NCBI GenBank assembly: GCA_905250115.1
Contig: CAJNOI010000090.1
Span: 303,511-367,510 of the forward strand
Source of the DNA: Adineta steineri
Taxonomy: Eukaryota; Rotifera; Eurotatoria; Adinetida; Adinetidae
Direction: 5' to 3'
DNA: 64,000 nt
The position numbers and the translations under genes are program-made. The notes under the pieces were generated by a model that ran no database searches, was not told the origin of the DNA, and saw only the letters and a list, made by a program, of their open reading frames with translations. Below, in pieces: positions 35,493 to 45,935 of the stretch (positions are counted from its first letter, which is position 1; the number at the start of each line of letters is the position of its first letter).

Positions 35493-36197
35493 TCAAAAAT
35501 TAATGCTAACTTTACGTAACGACTGAGTATACCACGTACTCGTGAATTTAATCTTCTCTGGAGTCAGAAATACTATTGGTACATAATATGACGTTTCTTC
35601 GGCTAGTCCTTGTAGAGTTTTCTTATTTAATTGATTGACTATTCGTCCACCTAGAAACATTCGTAACTTATCGATATCTTGAAATGCACAATCGATAATC
35701 TGCACCATAATTACGATGATCTCACGATACAATGTTTGAATGACTGAGTAAAATGACGAGCGAATAGACGAATGCAACGAATTAAATTCCATACTTTTAA
35801 ATCTGTCTCATTGTTGATGTAACGTTTAACATTAGTAGAAATAAAAAAATGCTGTTTTTTGCAGAACAGTCGCGTACAATTTCATGTATACCATTCTTTA
35901 CACAAATTTTGTTGGTGATAAGCTTCAAAATGATCATAAGAGCAGTAATATGGATCATGAAATCCATTCGATACAATTGTGTAATAACAAATTTGACCAT
36001 CACATAGCTTATTGTATATGCGTACATTAGATTTCGGAATACTACTACTACTTTCATGTAGATACACAAATAGAAGAAGACCCTTTTCAAGATTGATATA
36101 GCTGACTTCAGCATTGGATTTATAAAAATCATCACAATTGTAAACTTAATTGATTTCAAATTCTTCAAGTTGTGTGTTTGAATGATTCGTAGTCATT
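35493..36197 (-). pseudogene. Decayed gene, cysteine-containing, unknown
   Basis: From an ATG at 36197 one frame reads MTTNHSNTQLEEFEIN, then TAA, then about 86 coding-like codons with the segments EKGLLLFVYLHESSSS and KLCDGQICYYTIVSNGFHD and cysteines in YYCSYDHF and NLCKEWYT. A TGA and further stops follow, and coding-like sequence continues in another frame (LRMFLGGRIVNQLNKK, YYVPIVFLTPEK) to 35493. Several stops plus a frame change point to an inactivated gene. I cannot name the family. Confidence 0.45.
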
Positions 36198-37170
36198 TTG
36201 CCGAGTAAATTAGAACAAAAATAATCTATTATAAATATCTATTTTGTTAATAAATAAAAATCACTAACATTTTCTAAGATCTTTATTTTACTGATCCTTT
36301 TTGTTTTCACTGCATTTGAACAAAGATTTATATATCCTTAAAGAAGAATAAATGCTCAACATTCATTTGAGGATTTGATTTTGTTTTCGTTGGAGGTATA
36401 AAACGATATAAAATGACACATAGTACTGTGGATCGATGTTTGTCAATATATGTATAGACATAAAATGGACAACGAGATTGTATGCAAAGATAAGTGCAGA
36501 AGAGAAAAAAAGATCATAATAACGAGGCTAATTCATTAGATTGTTGATCAGTGTGTTAACGGAGATCTTAATAGCATTATAAAAGATTTACATATATTAA
36601 CTACAAATTCCTCGGAGACAATCCATGGAAACAACTGTATCTTAAAATCTATCGATTTCACACTACAAAAAAAGTAACAGACATATAGAAGAGTAGATTC
36701 GAACTATGCTTTTAACATGTTTCACATGTATAGCAAAAAAATGTGTTGTATGTTGTGAACCAAAATGCAACGCTTTTTATAATCTTCTCTAGTAATTACT
36801 TGAATTTCTTTCTTACTGTTGCAGTTTCTCTGTAATTGTCATTTTTGTGCAACTATTGAGAAACTTTGAAAATTGAATAGTAATTACTAAATTTTCTCTA
36901 TAGCAACTATGGTTTTCGACTAGTGTCATATCCATGAGAATACGTCTTATTATAACATCCTTGTAATTACCACGAAATTGAGCACAACTATCCTTTTCGA
37001 CAACACGAAATGTTTGGAAATTCTGACAACTACTGATATCGATTTGAGCGCACTCTAGAATTTTCTTGTAGGACTGGACTTACTTATCTTGAGAAATAAG
37101 GATTTATCAATCGAAAAGTGTATAAATTAATTAAAGTGAACAATTTAATTACTACTTTATTACACATTTT
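36198..37170. other. Intergenic, no gene recognised
   Basis: AT-rich; the decamer AGTAATTACT-like palindrome appears twice (near 36790 and 36880). No gene supported. Confidence 0.4.
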
Positions 37171-37232
37171 CTTGAGAGCGTGGATGTGGCTGTAGTTAAG
37201 ATAAATAAGATACGCTCACCCACACCCTAAAG
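37171..37232. repeat. Telomere-like hairpin element
   Basis: CTTGAGAGCGTGGATGTGG on the left, GCTCACCCACACCCTAAAG on the right, about 150 bp upstream of the F-box gene start. Confidence 0.6.
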
Positions 37233-37388
37233 AAAACGAAAGAAATATATATGCGAAATATATATACTAACACCACCTATAGAAAGGAAAAGAAAGAATT
37301 AAAACAAAACGAACGATAACTATATATGTTAATACGTTACATATTGTATCCAATCAGTCAAGAAAAAAGTAAACTCAGAAAACAAATT

Positions 37389-39184
37389 ATGTCTAGAGTA
37401 TTATCTGAGAAAAAGTAAGAAATCTAAATTATTAAATTCATTTGCAAAAAATTCTTTGTTTCTATAGAGAAATACTTAATCATATTGAAAATTTATCAAA
37501 TGAAATTTTCTACGAAATATTTGATTATTTAGATGGTTGTGATATTTATTATTCATTTTCAAACTTAAATTGTCGTTTTCAAGATCTCATAACACATTCA
37601 ACTTTCTATTTAAAAGTTCAATTTTCATTCAAATTTCAATCAAATTTAACAATCAACGATCGTTATGAACGATATATTTTACCTAATAAACATCGTATTA
37701 TTTCATTTTATTGTGATAATCAACTGTATTATGAAGAATTCATTCAATTATCTCCAATTAACTCAACATTTAATCATTTAGAATCGATTATTCTTAAACA
37801 TATTTCAACATTTCAATTTGTTGACCTTCTTTACTATCTGAGATCTTTACCACGTCTTTCTTCATTACAAATTTTCTTTGATTCTTGTGAAGATGATATT
37901 GGTGATATCTATCAACTTATATTTCAATTACCTTTCTTAAAATATCTTAGAGTAGAAATCGATGATTTTGAAGTCTCTGATTTAACTCTTTCAATGGCAA
38001 CAATTGAACAATATACATCAATTGAATTCTTCATTTTCTTTCATTATTTAACTCTTGATCAATTTTTTCATCTACTTTCTTATACACCTCGATTAACTCA
38101 TTTATATTGTTTTAATATTTTGGATTTTGAATTAACAAATTCAACCGAAATCTTTCCAAAACTAAACAATTTAGTTCTTTTCAATTTCTGTACTTATGAT
38201 CTTTCATGTGATTTATGTCAAGCATTATTTTCAAAATTACCATTACAATTAAAAATATTAAGTGTGACTGTATCTGATAGAGATATAAGTTATTTAGATG
38301 CAAATCGATGGGAAGAATTAATTCGGAAGAATATGCCGAATTTAGAAAGATTTACTCTTTGTTTGCAGGAAAAGATGGACGAACGTTTTCAGATAACTGA
38401 TTATCATAAAACAATTTCGAATTATTTCTTACCATTTTGGATGGAAAAACAATGGATATTTCGAATTGTAGTTGATGATGATGAAATTGATTCTTCGATT
38501 TTTCCTCATAGGTATGCATCGATTTTTCAAGTTTATTTTTTATTATTTCTTTTGTACTTTTTTAGCCAAAAATTTTATGATTTTGAAGAACATTTATCTT
38601 ATAACAGAAATTCTTGTCCTGGTGTGAATTTAAATATAATTAATTTGAATAAAAACCAAGTTTATATTAATCGATTTAAGAGTTTATTTAAAATTATTAA
38701 TGTAACTCGATTAGTAATTAAATGTTCGATCGATTCTATGAGAACATTTATTAAAATTCTTAAATTATTACCAAATTTAATGATGTTACGCGTGACATTT
38801 TTAACACATCCAGACGAATTTCTTGATGCTAAAAAAGATATGATTGAACTTCGTCGATGTGTAAAAAACAGTAAGATTACAAATGTAACAATATCAAATG
38901 CACAAGGTAGTGATGATGTCGATTTCATTATTGGTCTTTTTCCACAAATGAAATCATTTTCAATACAAATAATTTCAAATTGTGATTTTTTAAGAGTTAC
39001 TTATTGGATATTATACAGAATCAAAATGAATAAAATGTCTCATCCAATGAAAGTTTGTATTCAAGTTAAAGAGGGAACAAATGATCTCATTGAAAAATTA
39101 TATGAAATGATTGATTCAAAGAAGTTATTTAAGAATTATACAATCTTTCGAAAATTCGATATATTTTATATTCAATGGAACTAA
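37389..39184 (+). CDS. F-box protein with LRR-like tail (three exons)
   Basis: Exon 1 (37389-37414) encodes MSRVLSEK and ends at GTAAGA; exon 2 is 37468-38511; exon 3 is 38566-39184. Introns are 53 and 54 bp, typical of bdelloids. The spliced product has 562 residues. The F-box lies near residues 15-55 (IENLSNEIFYEIFDYLDGCD and SFSNLNCRFQDLI), and the rest is long, leucine-rich and repeat-like (LPRLSSLQIFF, LPNLMMLRVTF). Such proteins recruit targets to SCF ubiquitin ligases through Skp1. The second intron is 54 bases without a stop, so retention would insert 18 hydrophobic residues. Bdelloid genomes hold many F-box genes of this form (general knowledge). Confidence 0.8.
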
Positions 39185-39482
39185 AGTCTTATTTTTTTTT
39201 ATCTTACTACTATTTTTATTTAATAAACTTGCTTATATTTAGATTATCTGTTCTATTATTGATCACATCCAAACTTGTTTTTCTAGTCGTGGATTTTATT
39301 AATTAAAAATCAAAATTTCTTGTTTCGGAACAATGTAACTTCAAATTTTCAATCTCGAATAATTTGAATAAAACTTTTGTTGATTAACGTTTACGACTTG
39401 TGGTAGAAGGGACATTAGACGCCATTGAAGAAGATGAAAGGGCCGGTTTAATGCTTCCCGAATCTGCCTTTGCTCATTCATC

Positions 39483-41706
39483 TCATGTAGACGTTGAAAC
39501 CCCAGCATGGTCTTCCGTATCATAACGAGTCAAATCTTCTTCAAGTTTATCAAGAGTCATTATTGGAACATTTTCCATATTGATTGAATTTCCAAATGCA
39601 ACATCATCATTAATAGCAACACCGCTACCACCAAGTATGACATCCACCTTTTCTAATCTGTCTCTTGTTTGTTGTAATTGTTTTCTTTTCGTTCGAACAA
39701 ACGTATCTTCAGAGAGACAACCATCGACAAAATCTGATTGTTGAATCGGAACTTGTCTTAAACGGTCACGTATACCAGTACATATGTCAAAGACACATCC
39801 TGCACGTAGAGATAATGCTGTATAATCTACAAAACGTTTTATTAATAATTTCCAATACGAATGTAAACTAATTAACATATCTTGTACTGATTGATCATCA
39901 TTCGAAATTGCATCAAACATGTCTTCGTCGTCAGTATCGATCGGCAACGTAGAAGATGTTACTTTGTCAGCTTTCTTGCTTGAATTTGATTCTACTAAAT
40001 GCTCTTTAAATCTATTGATGGTATTCATATAACTACTATTCATTGTGTACGGATCGTGTTTTTCCAATCGAATTAATTCTTGGACTTGATTGCGCACAGT
40101 TTGTTGTTTCTCAGATACATACGAATGAACAATTTGACGAAACGATGGTAACAGTTTTAGCATTAACATATCACCTTTACATGCATCAGTATCATTTTTT
40201 GTTAAAATATCCAATGTTATTTGGAAACATTCGTTGATGAGTACACCTGTTACATTCGAAAGCTGATCGAGTTTTTCACAAATGAGCCTTTTCAAAACAG
40301 GATGTGGCAAAAAGTTTGGTAATTGTTCACCAAAACATGCCGACATAGCATCTCGAACTTTCGCACGGTACTTTGCCGAGAAAAGTTGTCGAGTTTGAGT
40401 GCCTATGATATCTTCAAATTTCGTTAATTTTGAATGTAAAATATTGACCATACTTAGCCGCTGACCATCGTTCGAACTGTTAAAACGTACTTGTAGAATA
40501 TGTTCGACATAAATGTCAGTCAATTCATAATATTTTGCTAAACGTGCAGAAGGTGTGTCAAGATCTACCGGAAATTTTGATAACTGTTCACGAATGTCCT
40601 TCAATTTCTTTCGTACATCATCTCTCATTTTCGGAAATGTTTCTTTTACTCGATCTGAATATAAATCGGCCAAACGATTAATCAATCCTTCAATGCCAAG
40701 ACAATGCCATCCGACTGCAGTTGATGCAGGATGTTCACGAAAAAATTTTTTCTCACGTCTACGAGCTTCTTCTAACGAGATTTTTTCTTCGGTACTACGA
40801 TTACGAACAGCAACAAACCCTAACTTCAAATGAAGTACATCAGCCCGTTCCATTAATAATTGTTGCACTAGCGTATCATTATTTGTAGCCAAATCCGATT
40901 TAGTGATAACACCAATTGTTCGAACACCGTTTGGGTCGACTTCACTTGCTAATGTAAATGATTCAACTGTTGCAACATCTACATTAGCTGGAAAGACACA
41001 CAAAATGACACTGCCTTCTTGTTTAATAAAGTGTTTAATTAAATTAGTTGTCTGTTTATGAATATCTTTAGGCTGACCAGCAATAGGATTTCGTGCTATA
41101 CCAGGCAAATCCACAACAGTCAAATCGCGTACATTGGGATCTTCTACTTGCAATTCAATTAAATTATTAACAACGTTTTTCTGGTTACCAGCTAATTTTT
41201 TAGTTTCTTCTTCGATATATTTTAAGATATTTAATGTTGACTCATCAAGTGGAGTTTTTGAATTATCATCATGTAAACGATATACTTGTCGTGCATTTGA
41301 TTTACGTAATCGTAATACTAATGGACATCGAGTAACAATACCGGAACCTTTTGGAAGTTCGACTAAAGATAATGCTTCCAACAATGTTGATTTACCACTT
41401 GATTGATCACCAACGACAAGGGGTCATTCAAGTATTACGTTATCCAGTTTTTAGCCGTTTTGACCCCCTAGCCTCCCCCAAATCATCAATATCCTTTGTT
41501 TTTTAATGAATCAAAACCATTGAGCGTAAGCTTTTGCCGACCCCTCCTTCCCCTGAACTTGATAACGTAATACTTGAATGACCCCCAACAACGCTAGGAA
41601 ATTTAATGCCATCCATGTTTGATGATAACAACGATCGTGCTTGATCGATTCTGTCCATAAGCGGACGAATTTTTTCATCATAAGCATCACTAAATGTTTC
41701 TGTCAT
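39483..41706 (-). pseudogene. Dynamin-family GTPase interrupted by a 166-bp insertion
   Basis: Starting at MTETFSDAYDEKIRPLMDR (41706), the frame reads to PSVV and is then broken by an inverted-repeat insertion (41420-41585); after it VVGDQSSGKS (G1 P-loop) resumes. Removing the insertion and one 3-bp duplicate leaves 2055 bases, exactly 685 codons. Further motifs: DLPGI (G3), TKSD (G4), a stalk region and a C-terminal region like a GTPase effector domain. Dynamin relatives form membrane-remodelling helical polymers. As sequenced, translation stops inside the insertion (SMVLIH-stop), so only a 5' stub or a protein from a downstream ATG could be made. No GT-AG pair allows splicing it out. Past the TGA stop at 39483, codon-like Ser-rich sequence continues in frame to RKR-TAA, interrupted by a second TGA, so the tail may be damaged too. 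Confidence 0.85.
41420..41585. mobile_element. 166-bp MITE with 25-bp perfect inverted repeats, 3-bp target duplication
   Basis: Ends begin GGGGTCATTCAAGTATTA and are perfect inverted repeats for 25 bases (41420-41444 and 41561-41585), about 30 with one mismatch. The flanks carry a CAA duplication (41417-41419 and 41586-41588). Perfect ends and an exact restored frame in the host gene show the insertion is recent. A 3-bp duplication fits PIF/Harbinger-like elements, though the CAA target is atypical, so superfamily is unassigned. Confidence 0.9.
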
Positions 41707-41749
41707 TTTGATTACGTCGAATATTTTGATCTGAAAGAATGTACACATT

Positions 41750-43200
41750 ATATCATAAACAGTGTTGCGAAAGATTCTAGTTCTGTGTAGATAACTGAGG
41801 TATGGGTACTACTCAGGACAAGCAATCCTAATACACAATCCGACAAAACTTGACATTCTAGAATCTAAAATTATTTTGATCCCAAAAAGAAACGCTTGTT
41901 TTTAAACTAAACCTATATTATTTAAAATCTCGATTGATTAGGGACCTATTAGATCGAATACGTACTCAAGTTTATCTTCGAATTTAAACAGCACTAAGAA
42001 AGTGAAGACGACACGATATAACTGTATATTAGCTTTTTCTTTGAACAAAATCAATAAACAACGGGAATATTCATCGTTCATTTGGGTCTGGGTTCGAACC
42101 GGCCGGTCCCTGCAGCTTCAAGACTATGTATGGTCTTAGCCATGAAAAAGATTAAATTTACTTAGGCAGCTGTACTCATCAGTGTTTTACAGATGTGTAT
42201 TTCAATAACCTACGAAACCTGACTCTTTTTTATTACTTCAATGAAGCAGTCTACAAAACTATTTAATAATATGTGAATGTGTATATCATTCAACCCCCTT
42301 CCTCTCCGTTTTACAAGCCCCCTATTTTTTTCAAAAAACTTTTGAAGTTTTGAAGATTTTTTTCAAATTTGCCAACTTCAAGGTGAAATTTCGCTAACTT
42401 CTATCTAACTGTGCTTAAATCTGAAAAAGCTGTCTAAAATCTTTTGAAAAACACATGAAAACCTTGAAAATATTTAGAAATCTTTCGAATCGATTTTCGT
42501 ATTATGGTCTATAAAAATGTTTTGGGACTTAATAGAAGCCTTCTGCAGAAATTATAAACGATGGACAAATTAAAAGCCCCTCGGGGCTTCTAATATGAGA
42601 GAGGGGAGGTTATGACCATTAATGACACTCAAAATGTAATTGATTTTTGCGATAGAGTTTCATTTTTTTTATGAAAAAAAATAAGTCCGCTGTGAAAGAT
42701 GCTAATGAAAAGTTCGGCTACGATTGCGTTTTAGAATTTTCAAGTTAAGTTTCTAATATTTTAGTATTAATGCCAAAAGAAAATGTGATTGAAATGTAAC
42801 GAGAAGTGCACGAGAATATACACATATTACGATCTATTGAGTAATAAATAAGATAGAAGAGGAAGATAAAATTTGAATAAGTGAAATAGCTATTATATAT
42901 ATGATAAGAAACAGTCAGAAACAGAAAAAAGAAAAGCATGAGTCACTTTTTATTTGTCTACTCTTCCTCTTTAGAAGGCTCTGCAAAAAAATCGAGATAA
43001 CAGTTAAGCGTAGAAATCATAAGCTCTCCTTCTCTATTATCCTGCGGCGCGGGAAACAGGTGTCCATAATATTCAAACTCAGCTTTTTTCTCTAGCTATT
43101 TTCTTCAATTAAAGTCACTATTGGCAGATGCAATACGAACTTGTCAAAACTATCTTTGTTCTCAAAATTTTGGTACAGTAATCTGACTAACGTAGTGAGA
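41750..43200. other. Gene-poor region with repeat remnants
   Basis: It holds a tRNA-like promoter motif near 42060-42150, a perfect hairpin AAGCCCC-TC-GGGGCTT near 42574 and a possible worn inverted-repeat element (about 42292-42625; ends AACCCCCTTCCTCTCC and GAGAGAGGGGAGGTT). No gene is supported. Confidence 0.4.
42060..42150 (-). mobile_element. Possible tRNA-derived SINE fragment
   Basis: On the minus strand an A-box-like TGGCTAAGACC is followed about 31 bases later by GGTTCGAACCC, a good match to the RNA polymerase III B-box. No complete tRNA cloverleaf forms: the T stem pairs poorly and no acceptor stem is seen. A SINE head or decayed tRNA is possible. Confidence 0.3.
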
Positions 43201-43248
43201 TCCGAAAAGCTATCTGTATAACAATTTTTAAAATAGTTAAATACTATT

Positions 43249-43325
43249 TTGAGGGTGTGTGGGTGTGGGTATGGATACTGTATTCACCTAACACATACAT
43301 TCGCATCTACACACCCACTCTCAAG
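43249..43325. repeat. Telomere-like hairpin element
   Basis: TTGAGGGTGTGTGGGTGTGG on the left, CTACACACCCACTCTCAAG on the right; an AT-rich centre of about 35 bases. Confidence 0.7.
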
Positions 43326-43559
43326 ATGTCTTCACACTATTTCTTATGTTAAATCCTAAAATTCGCATGGTACTTAATGTGGTAAAGTAGATTATTTCTT
43401 TTATACTAGCGCTAAGTTATATGAAGATGAAGCTGTTTTGCTCACTCTTACTAGCTCGACTAGTTGAAAATTCTACTGAATCGATAAGTACTCGAATGCA
43501 TCTTTGGTCTTTACATCTATCCACTGAAAGACAAAAAGACAACATTACATTTATTACTT

Positions 43560-44125
43560 ACTACTGACTTGTGAAATAATTTCCTTCTCTTCGTACGAGA
43601 GTGATAATAATTTTTTCTGAAAAAGAAAATGTAATAATGAGAGCAAAAAATATTTCTTCCAATATGTAGATTATAAGACCAATGATAGACAAGTTTTTTT
43701 TGCGTAAAACACTGACGTAAAAAGAAATACATTTCTTTCAGGCAGGAGAGTATAGAAATAAGAGCAAAAAAAATACCATCTGCCAATGAGAACGCATGAA
43801 TAGAGGTGTAAGCCGTCAGTCCATTTTTGCTGCAGCCGACGACTGGCATCTGACGTTTTTACTAGAGCCGACGGGCGCTCAAGCCGACGGCTTACACCTC
43901 TATGCATGAATGATGGTAGACAAACTTCTTTTCCGGAAAAGAATCTGAGGATGAGAGAAAATAAGTTTTTTTCTAGAGGGAGAATGCAGAAGCGAGTAAA
44001 AAACATTCTTCCAATAAGGAGAACATAACTATGATGACGGAAAAGTTTTTTCCCGGGAAAAAGTGTAACAATGTACAAAAAAACAACTCTTTCAGGAGGT
44101 AGAATGTAAGAATCAGAGTAAGTTG
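43560..44125. repeat. Degenerate tandem array, about 120-bp unit
   Basis: A landmark TTC(T)(T/G)CCAAT recurs at 43659, 43783 and 44011; after removing the 110 bp added by a transposon insertion the spacing is about 118-124. Each unit also has A-rich AGAGCAAAAAA, an AGACAA(G/A)-(C/T)TTTTT core and TTTCAGG(C/A)(A/G)G(G/T)AG. Minus-strand open frames here are repeat artefacts. Confidence 0.6.
43801..43902. mobile_element. 102-bp hAT-like MITE inside the tandem array
   Basis: Inverted repeats TAGAGGTGTAAGCCGTC ... GACGGCTTACACCTCTA, flanked by 8-bp duplicates CGCATGAA (43793-43800) and TGCATGAA (43903-43910) with one mismatch. TAGAGGTG ends and 8-bp duplication fit hAT. GCCGACG recurs three times inside. 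Confidence 0.88.
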
Positions 44126-44136
44126 TATTCGCAGAA

Positions 44137-44234
44137 GGGGTATAGGTGATGGAGGGTATGCGTGCGTGCTAGGTGAATATAGTATTTATACCTACATCCA
44201 CACCCATTACACCCACTCACCTACACCCACACTC
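44137..44234. repeat. Telomere-like hairpin element
   Basis: Left arm GGGGTATAGGTGATGGAGGG plus GTGCGTGCTAGGTG, right arm CACCCATTACACCCACTCAC plus CTACACCCACACTCA. Confidence 0.6.
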
Positions 44235-44732
44235 ATTGTTGATTTTAATGAAGAAGAACATGATGAAAACAGAAGAGAATTGATCAAAATCAAGATTAAT
44301 TATTGTATGTGTTTCAGCTGAAAATAAAATATCAACTATCATCATCAATAAATGGCTGATGTCAATGAATAAACTATAATTAGGTTGATGCCTTTCTATT
44401 TGAGTCTGTTAAATAATTTGCTTTGTCAAAGCTCATTTTTTAAATAGAAACTTATCAGATATATGAGAAGTAGAAATGTCCATCACAACGCAATGAATTT
44501 TTCTGAGAAATAGCATGAAGATACATAAATTCAATATTTGTAAGGACAACAATCTGACAATGGACATATTTTATCGATTTGTAGCAATCGTTCTATTCAG
44601 ATATAATTACAGTCGTATAATACAAATCAATGATCTAATATTCTTTACAATTAAGTAGCAGTGAGTTTCCAAGCACAGATAGACATCTCTGATTCAAATG
44701 GATTTTTCAATTATAAATGAGAAACAAGTCAG

Positions 44733-44811
44733 CGGCGTGAGTGAGACAAAAGATGATGATCAACTTCACCTTCATACCTTCACATGAATCGTCACCCAGA
44801 CTCACCCTGAT
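44733..44811. repeat. Telomere-like inverted repeat, very degenerate
   Basis: GGCGTGAGTGAGAC on the left and GTCACCCAGACTCACCCTG on the right, a worn copy. Confidence 0.4.
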
Positions 44812-45920
44812 TATCATGTCATCCAAACCCTAAGAAATCGCTTATCATATTGATCGTCAGAAGCTATACAAATCAAATATTTTTATAGAGAGAAAAATTA
44901 ACAACATATAAGAGTTACGAAACATTTACCAAAAGCTCAAAAAGAAACTACATAGAATAAAAGTTTTGAATTGATTGCACAGAAGACACAAGAACAAACG
45001 AAAGCAAATAATGCATCAAAAATTAGAACAAAAGCATCATTAAATAAAATTAGTTACATGAATTGAAAGTAAGTAAGGTTATACATATTACTCTGTATGT
45101 TGATTATGGATAAAAAGAAGCAAAAGAGGTACAAAGATTTCACTCATAACAGGATGAAAATAAAGGAAAAAATGTTTAAATCTATTGAAATTGTTTGTGC
45201 CAAATCTTTTCGTTATCGTCATTCCATAAGGATGAGTCATAAAACTGTAGAAAAAAGACGTTCTTCTGTCATTGCTTACATTGTTCAAAGTCATCTTTAT
45301 TGTAAGCCCAGTTTACTTCTATGTAAGCATCTATAACGTCTTGGCATGTGTAACAACAGTTAGGTGAGGCGCCATAACAGATACCACAAACTAATCAATA
45401 AATAAAGGATAAATACATGATCAAAAACTTCTCTGAATTATGTATTAGAAATGAAAGTGGTTCGTATTTTTCACAAACCAAACAAATAAAATCTTAAGTG
45501 TAATCGAGTTCATTGACTTTTAAAAACTTTCAAAGTAAATCGGCATAAAATATTCAGATTTAACATACTTCAATAACGATATCACGCGTACAAGAAAAAA
45601 AAGAAGCTTGAAAACAGATTATAATCATTTTTCTGAGAAAAATCACAAGAAAATCGACTAACATCAGATTTATATTTACATGAAAAACAGCACTTTCAAA
45701 TTTGAACAAGAAATATTTTTACTTCTGATAAGATGATTCTTTATAAAACCAAAATCTCTAAGTACCTGGCAAAATTCAAATATTTTACATTATTTTAGGT
45801 TTAGATTGAATCGATGCTCACACTTTATACGTATATATCTATCAACTAAAATAAGTGGTAATTATAGTTACTAATTTTTCCCTAAGGTCTAGCAATATTT
45901 AACTCATGTGGTGTTTTGTT
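44812..45920. other. Intergenic, no gene recognised
   Basis: AT-rich. Overlapping frames on both strands near 45090-45340 show no domain and I do not call them. Confidence 0.4.
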
Positions 45921-45935
45921 TGATTTAGTACTCAC

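Noticed and set aside
42060-42150. A true tRNA gene
   Set aside because: The GGTTCGAACCC box is present, but acceptor and anticodon stems do not form and the T stem pairs poorly.
42292-42625. A further MITE with AACCCCC / GGGGAGGTT ends
   Set aside because: End match is imperfect, needs gaps, and no clear target duplication is seen; left as a possible worn element only.
43517-44078. Overlapping minus-strand frames of 110 and 135 codons
   Set aside because: They run across the tandem array and the hAT MITE, so they are repeat artefacts.
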